Shown piece after piece: positions 18,783 through 27,111 of a stretch of 64,000 bases of DNA. Every line of letters starts with the position of its first letter. Position 1 is the first letter of the stretch. The notes beneath the pieces are model-generated. The model searched no databases. It was not told the origin of the DNA and worked only from the letters and a program-made list of their open reading frames with translations. This DNA comes from Salegentibacter sp. Hel_I_6 (lineage in GTDB: Bacteria > Bacteroidota > Bacteroidia > Flavobacteriales > Flavobacteriaceae): assembly GCF_000745315.1 (NCBI RefSeq), contig NZ_JQNQ01000001.1:124001-188000 (forward strand), read 5' to 3'. Position numbers and translations under genes: made by a program.

Positions 18783-19748
18783 ATGAATAAAAATAATCAA
18801 ATTTATGGAGTAGACATCAGTAAAGGAGTATTTGATGTGGTCAACTCCACGGGAGAACATTTTCAATTCAAAAATAATGTCTCAGGCTTTAAAAGTTTTT
18901 TAAAGATTTTAATAAAAGAAGATCTGGTGGTTATGGAAGCTACGGGATATTACCATTATAGGTTAGCACAATTTCTTTATGAGAAGGGGATCAAGGTCTC
19001 GGTAGTAAACCCTTTGTCTGTGAAGCGTTTTATCCAGATGAAATTATCAAAAATTAAGACTGATAAGTCTGATGCCAAAGCGATATGTGAATATGCTAGC
19101 ACCAATGAAGTTCCTTTGTACACAGCAAGAGACAAGAGTCAGGCCGAGGCTCTGCAAATACTTCGTTTAATAGCTATCTATACAAAGCAGAGTACCGCTT
19201 TAAAGAATAAACTTCATGGAGAAAAGGTACTTGGTAAACCTTCAAAAGTAGTTTATCACTCGCTCAACCGATCGCTTAAAGTATTGCAAAATGAGATAAA
19301 AACTTTGGAGTCCAGATTAACAGAGATTGTTAAGGATGATCAGCAAAAACAACTGACGCTTCTAAAAAGTATACCTGGATTGGGTAATAAAACAGCCATA
19401 ATGTTAATAGTGTTAACCCATGGTTTTACCAGCTTTGAGGACGCAAGTCAATTATGCTGCTATGCTGGAATTACGCCAACCATCCGTGCCTCTGGATCTA
19501 GTGTACGAGGTAAGAGTAGGATCAGTAAAATAGGAAATCCAAAACTTAGAAATCTACTCTTTATGTGCAGTTTTACAGCCTGCAAACACAATAAAGCCTG
19601 TAGGGATATCTATGAACGAATAATAGCCAAGGGTAAAAGTAAGAAGCTTGCGCTTATTGCTGTATGTAATAAACTATTAAAACAGGCATTTGCTGTGGCT
19701 ACATCAGGTTTACCATACGATGAAAATTATGCGTCAAGATTAGGATAA
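18783..19748 (+). CDS. IS110-family transposase (DEDD recombinase), copy 3
   Basis: This 321-residue protein is identical to that at 15051-16016, with all DEDD residues and the catalytic-serine segment. The start is the ATG at 18783, just after the predicted bridge RNA. Full identity of two copies 3.7 kb apart means recent transposition or duplication within the array. Confidence 0.93.
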   Translation: MNKNNQIYGVDISKGVFDVVNSTGEHFQFKNNVSGFKSFLKILIKEDLVVMEATGYYHYRLAQFLYEKGIKVSVVNPLSVKRFIQMKLSKIKTDKSDAKAICEYASTNEVPLYTARDKSQAEALQILRLIAIYTKQSTALKNKLHGEKVLGKPSKVVYHSLNRSLKVLQNEIKTLESRLTEIVKDDQQKQLTLLKSIPGLGNKTAIMLIVLTHGFTSFEDASQLCCYAGITPTIRASGSSVRGKSRISKIGNPKLRNLLFMCSFTACKHNKACRDIYERIIAKGKSKKLALIAVCNKLLKQAFAVATSGLPYDENYASRLG

Positions 19749-20008
19749 AATGCTTGGAAGTTAGCTTAGTTCTTTGTTGAACTAAACCTAAAGGTAGCTT
19801 CAAGAGATCGCTAAATCACTATTCACTACCTTTAGGTATTGTGTAATTAATTCATTGAAAGTTATGAAAAAAAAGTAGTACCCTCATTGAAAGGGCCTGT
19901 AATTCTGTACCCGAGTTTGATCAGCTGTACCGTAAATTAAAGCGTTCCGTAGCACTCGCCGGCAAAAGCCAAAGTACCCTTACCAACTATGCCCGCTGCC
20001 TTGCGCAT

Positions 20009-20764
20009 ATGTCCCTCCATTTTAAATGTAGTCCCCTGGACCTCGATGAAGAACAGGTTTTGGACTACTTGCACCTTCTAAAATCCCAGCACAAAACACC
20101 ATCGGACAGTTTCTTTAAGCATACGGTCTATGGTCTTCGCTATGCCTATCGAATCTCCGGGATGAAAGCGATGCGGGTCATGCTACCTTCCATTGAACGG
20201 CCCCACAAACTCCCGGTGGTGTTAAGCCGTAGCGAGATTAAACAACTGCTTAAAACTCCCAAACTTCTCAAACACCGGTTGGTACTGGCAATGCTTTATG
20301 GCTGCGGCCTTCGCTGCTTCGAACTTCGTGGCTTGCAACTCAAAGATCTGGATTTTGATCGTAAGATGCTTCACATCCGCCAGGGCAAAGGCAGAAAAGA
20401 CCGCTATGTTCCTTTATCCCAGATGCAAATCCGTGGCCTAAAAAAATATATCGCTGCAGACCATCCTACCACCTGGTGTTTTAATGGCAACGACAGGAAA
20501 GGTGATCCAGCCCAGTTATCTGCCATGGGGGTGCAATGGATCGTTCGGGAAGCCCGTAAACACAGCGGGATCCAGAAAGATATCACTACCCATAGCCTTC
20601 GGCACAGTTATGCCACCCACCTTTTGGAGATGGGATTGGATATTATCAGTGTCAAAGATTTACTGGGACACGCAGATATCCAAACCACGCTCACCTACCT
20701 TCACGTGGCACAACTCGGTAGGCAGAAGCCGTTCAGTCCGCTTGATCGGCTCTACAAGGAGTAG
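20009..20764 (+). CDS. Tyrosine recombinase of IS91-type element, copy 1
   Basis: Catalytic residues of the phage-integrase family are present: R in CGLRCFELRG, K in RQGKGRKDR, H-x-x-R in HSLRHSYATH, H in LLGHADIQTT and the tyrosine in TLTYLHVA. The ATG at 20009 falls inside the core-binding domain. The same frame is open upstream to 19868 and encodes plausible family sequence (PEFDQLYRKLKRSVALAGKS), but without an ATG, GTG or TTG. An ATG at 19864 followed by eight A residues is one frame off, so slippage on the A tract may supply the true start. The stop is 2 bases before the transposase GTG. It is not a convincing IntI. Confidence 0.85.
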   Translation: MSLHFKCSPLDLDEEQVLDYLHLLKSQHKTPSDSFFKHTVYGLRYAYRISGMKAMRVMLPSIERPHKLPVVLSRSEIKQLLKTPKLLKHRLVLAMLYGCGLRCFELRGLQLKDLDFDRKMLHIRQGKGRKDRYVPLSQMQIRGLKKYIAADHPTTWCFNGNDRKGDPAQLSAMGVQWIVREARKHSGIQKDITTHSLRHSYATHLLEMGLDIISVKDLLGHADIQTTLTYLHVAQLGRQKPFSPLDRLYKE

Positions 20765-20766
20765 CC

Positions 20767-21891
20767 GTGAAACCTGCTGCTCACGAGGTGGCCCAGGTAC
20801 TGGAAAGGAACACGGAATCTTTATCCAAATACTGTTACAACAGCTGGCAGGCAAGAACCCTGCACGCCTTGCGTAAATGCCGCACTGCTGCCCTGGGTGG
20901 CCATATCGACCGCTGTAACAACCCTTCCTGCCATAGGCTCCATCTTAGTTATAATAGTTGCCGGAACCGCCATTGTCCCAAGTGCCAGGGACATAAAAAG
21001 GAGGAATGGATCCGGGCACGGGAAGAAGAACTCCTAAACGTGCCTTACTTCCACGTGGTCTTCACATTGCCATCAGCGCTCAACCGCCTATGCCTGTACG
21101 AACCTAAAAAAATGTATGGCCTACTCTTCAAATTAGCCTGGCAGGTGGTTCAGGGTTTTTCATCGAACCATAAATTCCTGGGTGCCAAACCGGGGATGAT
21201 CGCCATCCTGCACACCTGGGGGCAAAACCTTTCTTTACACCCACACCTGCACTGTATTGTTCCCGGGGGTGGTATTGCTCAAAGCGGTCAATGGAAATCT
21301 GCAAAAAGCAAAGGTAAATACCTGTTCCCGGTTAAGGCTATGAGCACCGTTTTTAGGGCTCGTTTTGTGGCTTCCCTTCGCAAGGAACTGGAACCGCAAT
21401 CCAAAGACTTCTACGAAAGCCTTTTTAAAAATGATTGGGTAGTTTATTGTAAACAACCCTTTTTAGGTCCAGCCCAGGTGGTGGAATACCTCGGTCGCTA
21501 TACCCACAAGATCGCCATCAGTAACCACAGAATTAAAAACCTGGATAATGAAAGCGTTATATTTGCTGTAAAGGACTACCGCCACGGGGGAAGAAAATCC
21601 TTGTTGCGTTTATCCGATGCAGAATTCATCAGGCGGTTCGCGCTTCACATACTTCCCAAAGGATTTGTTCGCATACGGCATTATGGAATCTTGAGTTCCT
21701 ATCATAAAAAAATTACACTTACCCAGCTACAGAAAAGACTGGGACGAGTACAACTCACAGAGCGTAAACCACTTCAACACCGCCTGTGCCCGGTATGCAA
21801 GAAAGGAAAATTGGTGACCCTTACTACCTTTACCCCGCGAGGCCCACCAGGATACTGGATGGAAAAACTAAGAAAACAATCAAATAAATAA
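20767..21891 (+). CDS. IS91-family transposase (zinc-binding, HUH/Y2), copy 1
   Basis: The 374-residue protein starts at a GTG two bases after the recombinase stop. The N-terminal zinc ribbon has paired cysteines (CNNPSCHR, CRNRHCPKCQ), and the HUH motif is in HPHLHCIVPGG. The catalytic tyrosine region follows at YLGRYTHKIAISNHRI, and a C-terminal CPVCKKGKLV closes the chain. These define the IS91/ISCR rolling-circle transposase (Y2_Tnp). It nicks at the ori end and transfers a single strand to a short target. Here both copies target the TTGTTG at the end of attC-like palindromes. It looks intact. Confidence 0.92.
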   Translation: MKPAAHEVAQVLERNTESLSKYCYNSWQARTLHALRKCRTAALGGHIDRCNNPSCHRLHLSYNSCRNRHCPKCQGHKKEEWIRAREEELLNVPYFHVVFTLPSALNRLCLYEPKKMYGLLFKLAWQVVQGFSSNHKFLGAKPGMIAILHTWGQNLSLHPHLHCIVPGGGIAQSGQWKSAKSKGKYLFPVKAMSTVFRARFVASLRKELEPQSKDFYESLFKNDWVVYCKQPFLGPAQVVEYLGRYTHKIAISNHRIKNLDNESVIFAVKDYRHGGRKSLLRLSDAEFIRRFALHILPKGFVRIRHYGILSSYHKKITLTQLQKRLGRVQLTERKPLQHRLCPVCKKGKLVTLTTFTPRGPPGYWMEKLRKQSNK

Positions 21892-22184
21892 GTATGAAAA
21901 ACGATCCTTCCGGGCGTAACAGGAAACCTATGGCTCAAAACGATCAAAATTGTATTAAATCCTATAAGTACCAGGGAAAAACCATAGTAAAAAGCAGCTT
22001 GACCTTAGGTCAATAGCCAAAAGCCGATATCTTGCATAGAGGCTAGGTTTACTATCCGACAAATACTACCTCCTAAAAACAGACTAATCCCCATATATGG
22101 CTGACCGGCAAAGAACCGGTTTAGTCAACAGGGCGTTCATGTTCGGCCGTTCCGGCCACACGAACGCTTAGTTATTGGCAACAG

Positions 22185-22613
22185 TTATAAAGAATTCTCT
22201 TGTTGATTTGATTGATCTTCTTGATCCTTTTGAGAAGCTAACTGTACAAAATTTATTGAAGGAAGTATAATAGGATCGTAGCCACTATTCAATGTTAAGT
22301 TTGATATATAGGTACGAACATACGGGAAAGCAATTGCAGGAGCATTGATTGATACAAAGGATGATTTTTGAAAATCATCATCTATATCTTCTTCTGTACT
22401 AAAGTGGGCTGTAGCCTTAAGATTTAAGCGAAACTTATCATCAGCACTTTTCAATTTAATATCGAAATTAACTGCAAATGCCTTGTTGTTATCTGAAGCA
22501 AAACTACTTCCAATGCCAAAGGAAGTTTCTAATTCGTGAGTTACCTCTGGATCATAAGTATCTACTTGATAGTCTAAATTAGTAAACTGTATTCTACCTA
22601 AACGGATTTGCAT
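22185..22613 (-). CDS. SecB-like chaperone of a toxin-antitoxin-chaperone operon (cassette 3)
   Basis: The 142-residue protein shows the SecB fold signature in its second half: FVSINAPAIAFPYVRTYI and LTLNSGYDPIILPSINF. Solitary SecB-like chaperones of this kind stabilise a labile antitoxin in TAC modules. The chain ends in an acidic Q/N-rich tail. The ATG at 22613 is 2 bases after the stop of the 80-residue gene, so all three genes are coupled in the order toxin, antitoxin, chaperone. That is also the CmdTAC order. A role in general export is less likely given this context. Confidence 0.8.
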   Translation of the reverse strand: MQIRLGRIQFTNLDYQVDTYDPEVTHELETSFGIGSSFASDNNKAFAVNFDIKLKSADDKFRLNLKATAHFSTEEDIDDDFQKSSFVSINAPAIAFPYVRTYISNLTLNSGYDPIILPSINFVQLASQKDQEDQSNQQENSL

Positions 22614-22615
22614 TA

Positions 22616-22858
22616 TTACGCTGCTGTGGGAAAGTTTATATTATTTGAATGTTTTTCTACGTCAATAAGTTCTTGTTTGTCATTTGATTGTTTAACAACA
22701 TTAAACTCATTGAGTTTAATAAAAACCTTTTGACCTTTTTTAAGACGTTCATCCCTTTCTCTTTCTTCGGCAAAAGTTAACCACTCCGAAATATCTTTAT
22801 CTGATAAAGAGTCTAGGATTGAATTAAAACCTTTTCTTAGTTCTTCTATGTTCAACAT
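22616..22858 (-). CDS. Putative antitoxin of TAC module (cassette 3)
   Basis: This small 80-residue acidic protein has a helical first half (MLNIEELRKGFNSILDSLSD) and a low-complexity C-terminus (KHSNNINFPTAA). A disordered tail is what TAC antitoxins use as the chaperone-addiction segment. It has no recognisable DNA-binding motif. Its stop is 2 bases before the SecB-like ATG, and its start follows the toxin stop directly. The antitoxin assignment comes from size, position and neighbours, not from homology I can see. Confidence 0.6.
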   Translation of the reverse strand: MLNIEELRKGFNSILDSLSDKDISEWLTFAEERERDERLKKGQKVFIKLNEFNVVKQSNDKQELIDVEKHSNNINFPTAA

Positions 22859-22859
22859 C

Positions 22860-23429
22860 TTAGTTTAGTTTGTCTAAATGTAGGACAAAATTATGAATAT
22901 TATTTTTATTAAATATTACTATTTGGATTCTCTTATGATAATAGAAGAATTTTAGCTTACTATTTTCTTCATATTCTACGACAGAATACTTTCTATTAGG
23001 CCTTCTATTAGGATTAGTAGGAAGATCATCATAGATAATACCGGTAACACCTAATTTTGTCCAAAACTTATCTCTTAAAAAGTCGTGAACCCTTTGAAGA
23101 GTTACAGTTTTATCAGCATCTTTAAATCTTTGAATTGCGTTTTCAACACATTCTTTAAAAAAGAAATAGTGATCTGCATCAAATGTACAATTCAAACATT
23201 GAGAAGTATCTAAATTAGCTTTATAAATGTCATAATAGCCAGTTTCTTTCTTTTTAAAATCTTCACCCCAATAATGTGCAAACGTTATGTCTGTCCAAAA
23301 GTAGTATCCAATTCCTAACCAAGAATTTATTGATTTACACCTTTCAGGTAGTGTTAGCTTTTCATCTGTGCAGTATTGAGTATGAAAACCAGTGATATAT
23401 GGTTTTTCATCAATAGTAACTGTCTCCAT
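22860..23429 (-). CDS. Putative ADP-ribosyltransferase-like toxin (CmdT-like) of TAC module (cassette 3)
   Basis: The 189-residue protein has features of the ADP-ribosyltransferase fold as in DUF3990/CmdT-type toxins. An early histidine lies in GFHTQY (H16). The segment WLGIGYYFWTD and AHYWGEDF (about 37-58) matches the usual LGxGFYxTxDxxxAxxWA pattern. A late acidic stretch (VVEYEEN) could hold the third catalytic residue. In CmdTAC the toxin ADP-ribosylates mRNA after phage infection releases it from the antitoxin. This is the first gene of the cassette operon. The fold call is by motif only and the target is unknown. Confidence 0.6.
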   Translation of the reverse strand: METVTIDEKPYITGFHTQYCTDEKLTLPERCKSINSWLGIGYYFWTDITFAHYWGEDFKKKETGYYDIYKANLDTSQCLNCTFDADHYFFFKECVENAIQRFKDADKTVTLQRVHDFLRDKFWTKLGVTGIIYDDLPTNPNRRPNRKYSVVEYEENSKLKFFYYHKRIQIVIFNKNNIHNFVLHLDKLN

Positions 23430-23617
23430 TAATCTTTGTTCGAATTCTTCTGCAATATAATAATAATCGGATGCTTTCTAAATAATTGTTGCCAACGGTT
23501 ACGGTTACCGCAAGTTGCGGGAGTTGGGATGCGGACTTGTCGGCTTAACCATTTTCTTTCCTGATTTCTAAAATTACACTTTTTCGATATAACCCGTTAT
23601 TTGCGGTGAACCGATGT

Positions 23618-25471
23618 GTGTGCCCAGCATGGGCATCTTTTCTTTTACCGAAAGGTAAAAGATTAATCTAAAGGGTGCAAGTCCCTTATGGGCAGGGGTG
23701 ACGCCTTGAACCATTAGTAAGCCGCAAGGTTGCCAACTGCGAAGTTGGGACTGAAGGAAGCGGGACTACAAACCCTGGTGCTGACGAACAGGAACCGGAT
23801 ATGAGGCTACAAGGTTGGATGAGCAAGCACATCATTGTGATGTCCTAAACATTTCTTTCGAAATGAATACCGAAGTAGTAGATCCGGCAGGAATCAGGGG
23901 AAAGAAGATGTTCTTACCTGGGGAGATCTCCATAGCCACGGGATGGCTTGATGGAGAAGTCAGCCGAAGTCATAGTAGCCGGTCACCTGATAAGCCGGTG
24001 AAGGACTGAACGATAATGGTCTTTAATGAACCTTGGAGTTATTTTATGTTACGGATAGCCTTCCGGTAGAATAATAGCCTTCGATCAAGCGAGACAACAA
24101 ATTTGTTTTAGTATTAATGATTAAAGAATTAACAAGTAAAAAGAACCTAAACCAAGCCTTCCGTCAGGTGTATCGCAACAAAGGAGCAGCAGGTATAGAT
24201 AACGTCCAAATAACAGGACTCCAATCTATTCTAAAAGCTCACGGTAAACAATACGCCCGGCAGATAGAACGAGGGGAATATCAGGTGGCTCCAATACTGG
24301 GAGTTGAAATACCAAAAAGCAACGGGAAGAAACGTTTACTCGGTATTCCCACGGTTGTCGACAGGGTATTTCAGCAAGCATTACATCAGGTTTTGCAACC
24401 AGTATTTGAGCCAGCCTTTCAAAATTATAGTTATGGATTCAGACCAAACCGCAATGCCCATCAAGCCGTTGCACAGAGCCTTGAAAATATCAATTCTGGC
24501 TACCAAAACATCGTCGATATTGATTTAAAGAGCTTCTTTGATGAAGTGGCCCACGATGTACTGTTAGACTTGATATTCAAAAAGGTAAAATGCCGGGCTA
24601 CTTTAAAGTTATTGCGGTCATTTTTAAGAGCTCCGATACAAATTAACGACAAGTTGCATAAACGCAGGAAAGGAGTCCCGCAAGGTTCTCCCTTAAGTCC
24701 TTTGCTCTCCAATATTCTGCTCAATGAGCTGGATAAAGAACTGGAAAAGCGAGGACACCGCTATGTAAGATATGCCGATGATTTTAGTATTTACGTTCGA
24801 AGTAAACCCGCTGCGAAACGCGTAGGTAATAGTATCTACAAATTTCTCCGGGACAAACTCCGGCTTCCAATCAATAGGGAGAAAAGTGGCATACGTAAAC
24901 CTTTAACCTTTAAGGTATTGGGATTTGGTTTTGTACCAACCTACAAGAAAGGAGAAAAGGCCAAATACCAGCTTGTGGCAGAAGCGTCAAAATGGGAAAT
25001 ATTTAAGTCAAAACTTAAATATATTACCAAAAAGACAATTCCTGCAAGCTTTGAAGAACGTATCCACAGCATCAACTTATTGTTAAGGGGCTGGATCAAT
25101 TACTTTAAACCGGCATCCATTCAGGGAAAGCTTAAGAAGCTGGAAGAATGGCTAAGGAATCGTTTACGGTATTGCATCTGGCATCACTGGAAAAAGCCCG
25201 AACGAAAACGGAAAAACCTTATTCGATTGGGTATTAATCCAGATCAAGCCTATGCCTGGAGTCGCACCCGAATGGGCGGCTGGGCTGTAGCCCAGAGTCC
25301 TATCTTGCGTACCACTATTACCATAAAACGCTTAAAAATGAAAGGTTATGTTGGTTTAATCGAATACTATAATCGATAAGTTTCATTATCGAACCGCCGT
25401 ATACGAGACCCGTACGTATGGTGGTGTGAGAGGCGCACTCCGTCAATTAACGGCGGAGCCGTCTACTCGAT
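23618..25471 (+). mobile_element. Group II intron, copy 1 (1854 bp)
   Basis: The intron starts GTGTGCCCAGC (consensus GUGYG) and ends CTCGAT (consensus AY). It carries its maturase in domain IV and has a domain V-like hairpin (about 25397-25430, GCCGTATACG and CGTACGTATGGTGG). A domain VI hairpin follows. Three copies of exactly 1854 bp in the window fix both ends. The RT type and the insertion next to an attC-like palindrome, antisense to the cassette genes, fit bacterial class C introns, whose attC subgroup uses integron sites. The 5' exons (CCGATGT, ACATTGT, CGGTGT) share the ending TGT. Confidence 0.88.
24117..25379 (+). CDS. ltrA: Group II intron reverse transcriptase/maturase, copy 1
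   Basis: The 420-residue protein has RT motifs 0-7 (GAAGID, PKSNGKKRLLGIPTVVDR, YGFRPNRNAHQAV, GVPQGSPLSPLLSN). The catalytic YADD is in RYVRYADDF, and the C-terminal maturase (GIIM) domain contains INLLLRGWINYF. No HNH endonuclease follows, as in class C introns, which rely on structured or replicating DNA at the target. It splices the intron and primes its reverse transcription. The three copies in the window are identical. Confidence 0.95.
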   Translation: MIKELTSKKNLNQAFRQVYRNKGAAGIDNVQITGLQSILKAHGKQYARQIERGEYQVAPILGVEIPKSNGKKRLLGIPTVVDRVFQQALHQVLQPVFEPAFQNYSYGFRPNRNAHQAVAQSLENINSGYQNIVDIDLKSFFDEVAHDVLLDLIFKKVKCRATLKLLRSFLRAPIQINDKLHKRRKGVPQGSPLSPLLSNILLNELDKELEKRGHRYVRYADDFSIYVRSKPAAKRVGNSIYKFLRDKLRLPINREKSGIRKPLTFKVLGFGFVPTYKKGEKAKYQLVAEASKWEIFKSKLKYITKKTIPASFEERIHSINLLLRGWINYFKPASIQGKLKKLEEWLRNRLRYCIWHHWKKPERKRKNLIRLGINPDQAYAWSRTRMGGWAVAQSPILRTTITIKRLKMKGYVGLIEYYNR

Positions 25472-25490
25472 TGGCAAACGTTTTAATCAC

Positions 25491-25898
25491 CTACTCTTTC
25501 TTAAAAACTAAATTTGGTCCGTCAACGTAAGATTGACCTAGTATCATTTCTCCATCTATAAAGTTATATATCCATTTAGAGGTGTTTATTTTTACCAATA
25601 AAGTTTTCGGGTCATTTGTATTACCACCTAAATAATCTTTTCCAAAGAAATATTCATATTCACCACTTGGATAACCAGCATTTTCTTCTCCAGTAACTTT
25701 TAGAGTTCCATTTGATTTAAAATTGTAGATAATATCTTTATCTGAATAATTTATTGAATTTTCTCCCTCGAATCCATAGAACTCAGCTCGCATTAATTTC
25801 CAATTTCCAACAATTTCATTGTCTGAATTGGAATCATCATTTTTTGAACAACTTATTAAAGTTGGAATTATCATTAAGATTAGTAAAATACGTTTCAT
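25491..25898 (-). CDS. Lipocalin-like lipoprotein (cassette 4)
   Basis: The 135-residue protein has a lipoprotein signal (MKRILLILMIIPTLISCSK, lipobox LISC) and a short polar linker. The body begins IVGNWKLMRAEF, the G-x-W motif of lipocalin-like domains common in Bacteroidota lipoproteins. It ends with GPNLVFKKE, a short final strand. It probably sits on the inner face of the outer membrane or at the surface. The function is unknown. It is the only gene of cassette 4, whose ends match each other at 16 of 17 positions, the best match in the array. Confidence 0.7.
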   Translation of the reverse strand: MKRILLILMIIPTLISCSKNDDSNSDNEIVGNWKLMRAEFYGFEGENSINYSDKDIIYNFKSNGTLKVTGEENAGYPSGEYEYFFGKDYLGGNTNDPKTLLVKINTSKWIYNFIDGEMILGQSYVDGPNLVFKKE

Positions 25899-25947
25899 AA
25901 ATTATAAGTGTTTATATGTAGATGCAATAATAGCCAATTGGTTGCTT

Positions 25948-26160
25948 TTAAAATGTTTGCCAACGAGTTTGTATATGGCTCGTAGCGTGCAAATTAGCGA
26001 TTATTTTTCGGTTGAGCACAAGCCAGATTTTTAAATTTTACTATTTATCTTTTTTATTGGAAATCGTCAAATTTAAAAATTTGGCGACTTTCCAAATACG
26101 CCTTAACTTCGATTAAGCAACTAATTAGCTATGAGCTATATACGTTGTTATGCGCTGGCT
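25948..26160. repeat. attC-like site 5 (intact, subtype B)
   Basis: One of two uninterrupted internal sites. It runs from TTAAAATGTTTGCCAAC (25948-25964) to GTTATGCGCTGGCT (26147-26160). Outer stem segments TATATGGCTC and GAGCTATATA pair, and an inner hairpin GGAAATCGTCAAATTT / AAATTTGGCGACTTTCC follows. It closely resembles site 8 along its length. Confidence 0.7.
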
Positions 26161-26187
26161 TTCTACGTTCAATTTGTCTAACCAAAT

Positions 26188-27102
26188 TCAATTATAGCTT
26201 TTTCTAAATTCTAATGGTGTCATTTCTGTTTTTTTCTTGAATAATTTCCCAAAAGATTGTGGATGTTCAAAACCCAATTCGTAAGCTATTTCATTAACGG
26301 ACAGCTCGGTAATTGATAGCTTTTCTTTAGCTAATTGTATTATTTTCTCGTGTATAAATGATTTTGTACTTTTTCCTGTGATTGTTTTTAAAAGCCTAGT
26401 TAAATAATTTGGCGAGATATTTAGTTTATTAGCTATTTTTTCGACAGTTGGTAATCCATTTAATGCCAACTCTTCGTCACTTAACAAGTCATTTAATACA
26501 AATTCAAAATGTTCTAAAATTGTATGATTAGACTTTTTACGAGTGATAAATTGACGTTGATAAAAACGCCTTGAATACGTTAGTAATAGCTCTAAATTAG
26601 AAATAATAACGTCTTGACTAAAATTATCAATATTTGAGTTGTATTCTTGATGAATATCTTCCATAATTCGAATAAGCATTTTTTCTTCTTTTTCTGAAAG
26701 ATGAAGCGCTTCTTTTAATTGATATTCAAAAAAGTCATACGTTTTAATTTTGTTAGCTAAAGCTGTGTTCCACAAAAAATCTGGATGGAAGATAAGCAAC
26801 CACCCAGAATGATTTAGTTTGCTAGCGTTTTCAACTTCAATAGACATTACTTGATTAGGTGCAACAAATGCTAAAACGCCTTCGTCAAAGTCATATTCTT
26901 GTTGTCCATACTTCATTTTACCATCATACAAACGTTTTAATGCGATGCAATAAAAACCGTGTGTAACATTTAAAGAAGTACCAGCTTTATGTTTAACATC
27001 TGCAAAATTAATGACACTCACTAACGGATGTAGTGGTTTTGAAAGGTTATTAACTTTATGGTATTCGTTAATACTATTAATATGAACAATTTCTCTTAAC
27101 AT
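26188..27102 (-). CDS. AraC-family transcriptional regulator (cassette 5)
   Basis: The 304-residue protein has an N-terminal cupin-like sensor region and two C-terminal helix-turn-helix motifs: VEKIANKLNISPNYLTRLLK and VNEIAYELGFEHPQSFGKLF, ending TPLEFRKSYN as usual for AraC/XylS proteins. It lies 9 bases downstream of the NmrA-like gene in the same direction, so both form a two-gene cassette. It likely controls the oxidoreductase gene or a host promoter. No effector can be read from the sequence. Confidence 0.9.
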   Translation of the reverse strand: MLREIVHINSINEYHKVNNLSKPLHPLVSVINFADVKHKAGTSLNVTHGFYCIALKRLYDGKMKYGQQEYDFDEGVLAFVAPNQVMSIEVENASKLNHSGWLLIFHPDFLWNTALANKIKTYDFFEYQLKEALHLSEKEEKMLIRIMEDIHQEYNSNIDNFSQDVIISNLELLLTYSRRFYQRQFITRKKSNHTILEHFEFVLNDLLSDEELALNGLPTVEKIANKLNISPNYLTRLLKTITGKSTKSFIHEKIIQLAKEKLSITELSVNEIAYELGFEHPQSFGKLFKKKTEMTPLEFRKSYN

Positions 27103-27111
27103 TTATGATGT

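Larger units (their letters stand above)
18574..19773 (+). mobile_element. IS110-family insertion sequence, copy 3 (complete, 1200 bp)
   Basis: The length, ends and encoded protein equal copy 2. The left flank ATGAACCGA matches the bridge RNA's left target guide at all eight bases, better than copy 2's flank ATGAATCGT (one mismatch). Six bases, TTGTTG, separate its right end from an IS91-type element. Confidence 0.9.
19780..22177 (+). mobile_element. IS91-type element with tyrosine recombinase, copy 1 (2398 bp)
   Basis: Comparing the flanks with the copy at 35912-38309 sets the ends to within a few bases: AACTAAACC on the left and CTTAGTTATTG on the right. A hairpin of CTAAAGGTAG and CTACCTTTAG lies at the left end. 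A GC-rich hairpin (GCGTTC...CGAACGC, enclosing CGGCCGTTCCGGCC) lies at the right end. Subterminal hairpins without terminal inverted repeats or target duplication are typical of IS91 rolling-circle elements. The two genes, a tyrosine recombinase and a Y2-type transposase, occur together in a known IS91 subgroup. The element lies in attC-like site 3. Confidence 0.85.
18440..22189. repeat. attC-like site 3 (interrupted by IS110 copy 3 and IS91 copy 1 in tandem)
   Basis: The left part (18440-18573) starts with GAAATTGTTGCCAAC, which pairs at 13 of 15 positions with 16044-16058, and ends ATTTGCGATGAACCGA. Next come IS110 copy 3, six bases TTGTTG of target, IS91 copy 1 and the right core GCAACAGTTATA. 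Two unrelated transposons have thus used the same short stretch. Confidence 0.65.
23483..25486. repeat. attC-like site 4 (interrupted by group II intron 1)
   Basis: The left core TAATTGTTGCCAAC (23483-23496) pairs with the left end of cassette 3. The palindrome ends TTGCGGTGAACCGATGT at 23617, and the intron separates this from TGGCAAACGTTTTAA (25472-25486). With the intron removed, the junction reads CCGATGTTGGCAAACG. Confidence 0.65.

Noticed and set aside
20009..20764. Tyrosine recombinase considered as the integron integrase of the array
   Set aside because: It is inside a transposon present twice with identical ends, coupled to an IS91 transposase, and I see no clear IntI-specific insertion between its catalytic motifs. 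A role in cassette movement cannot be excluded but is not supported.
20484..20876. 130-codon plus-strand frame across the recombinase/transposase junction
   Set aside because: Alternate-frame shadow of two clear genes in GC-richer DNA; composition is not protein-like.
23815..24009. 64-codon open frame within the group II intron (also at 28446 and 33131)
   Set aside because: It overlaps the conserved ribozyme domains and has no protein-like features; its repetition only reflects the three intron copies.
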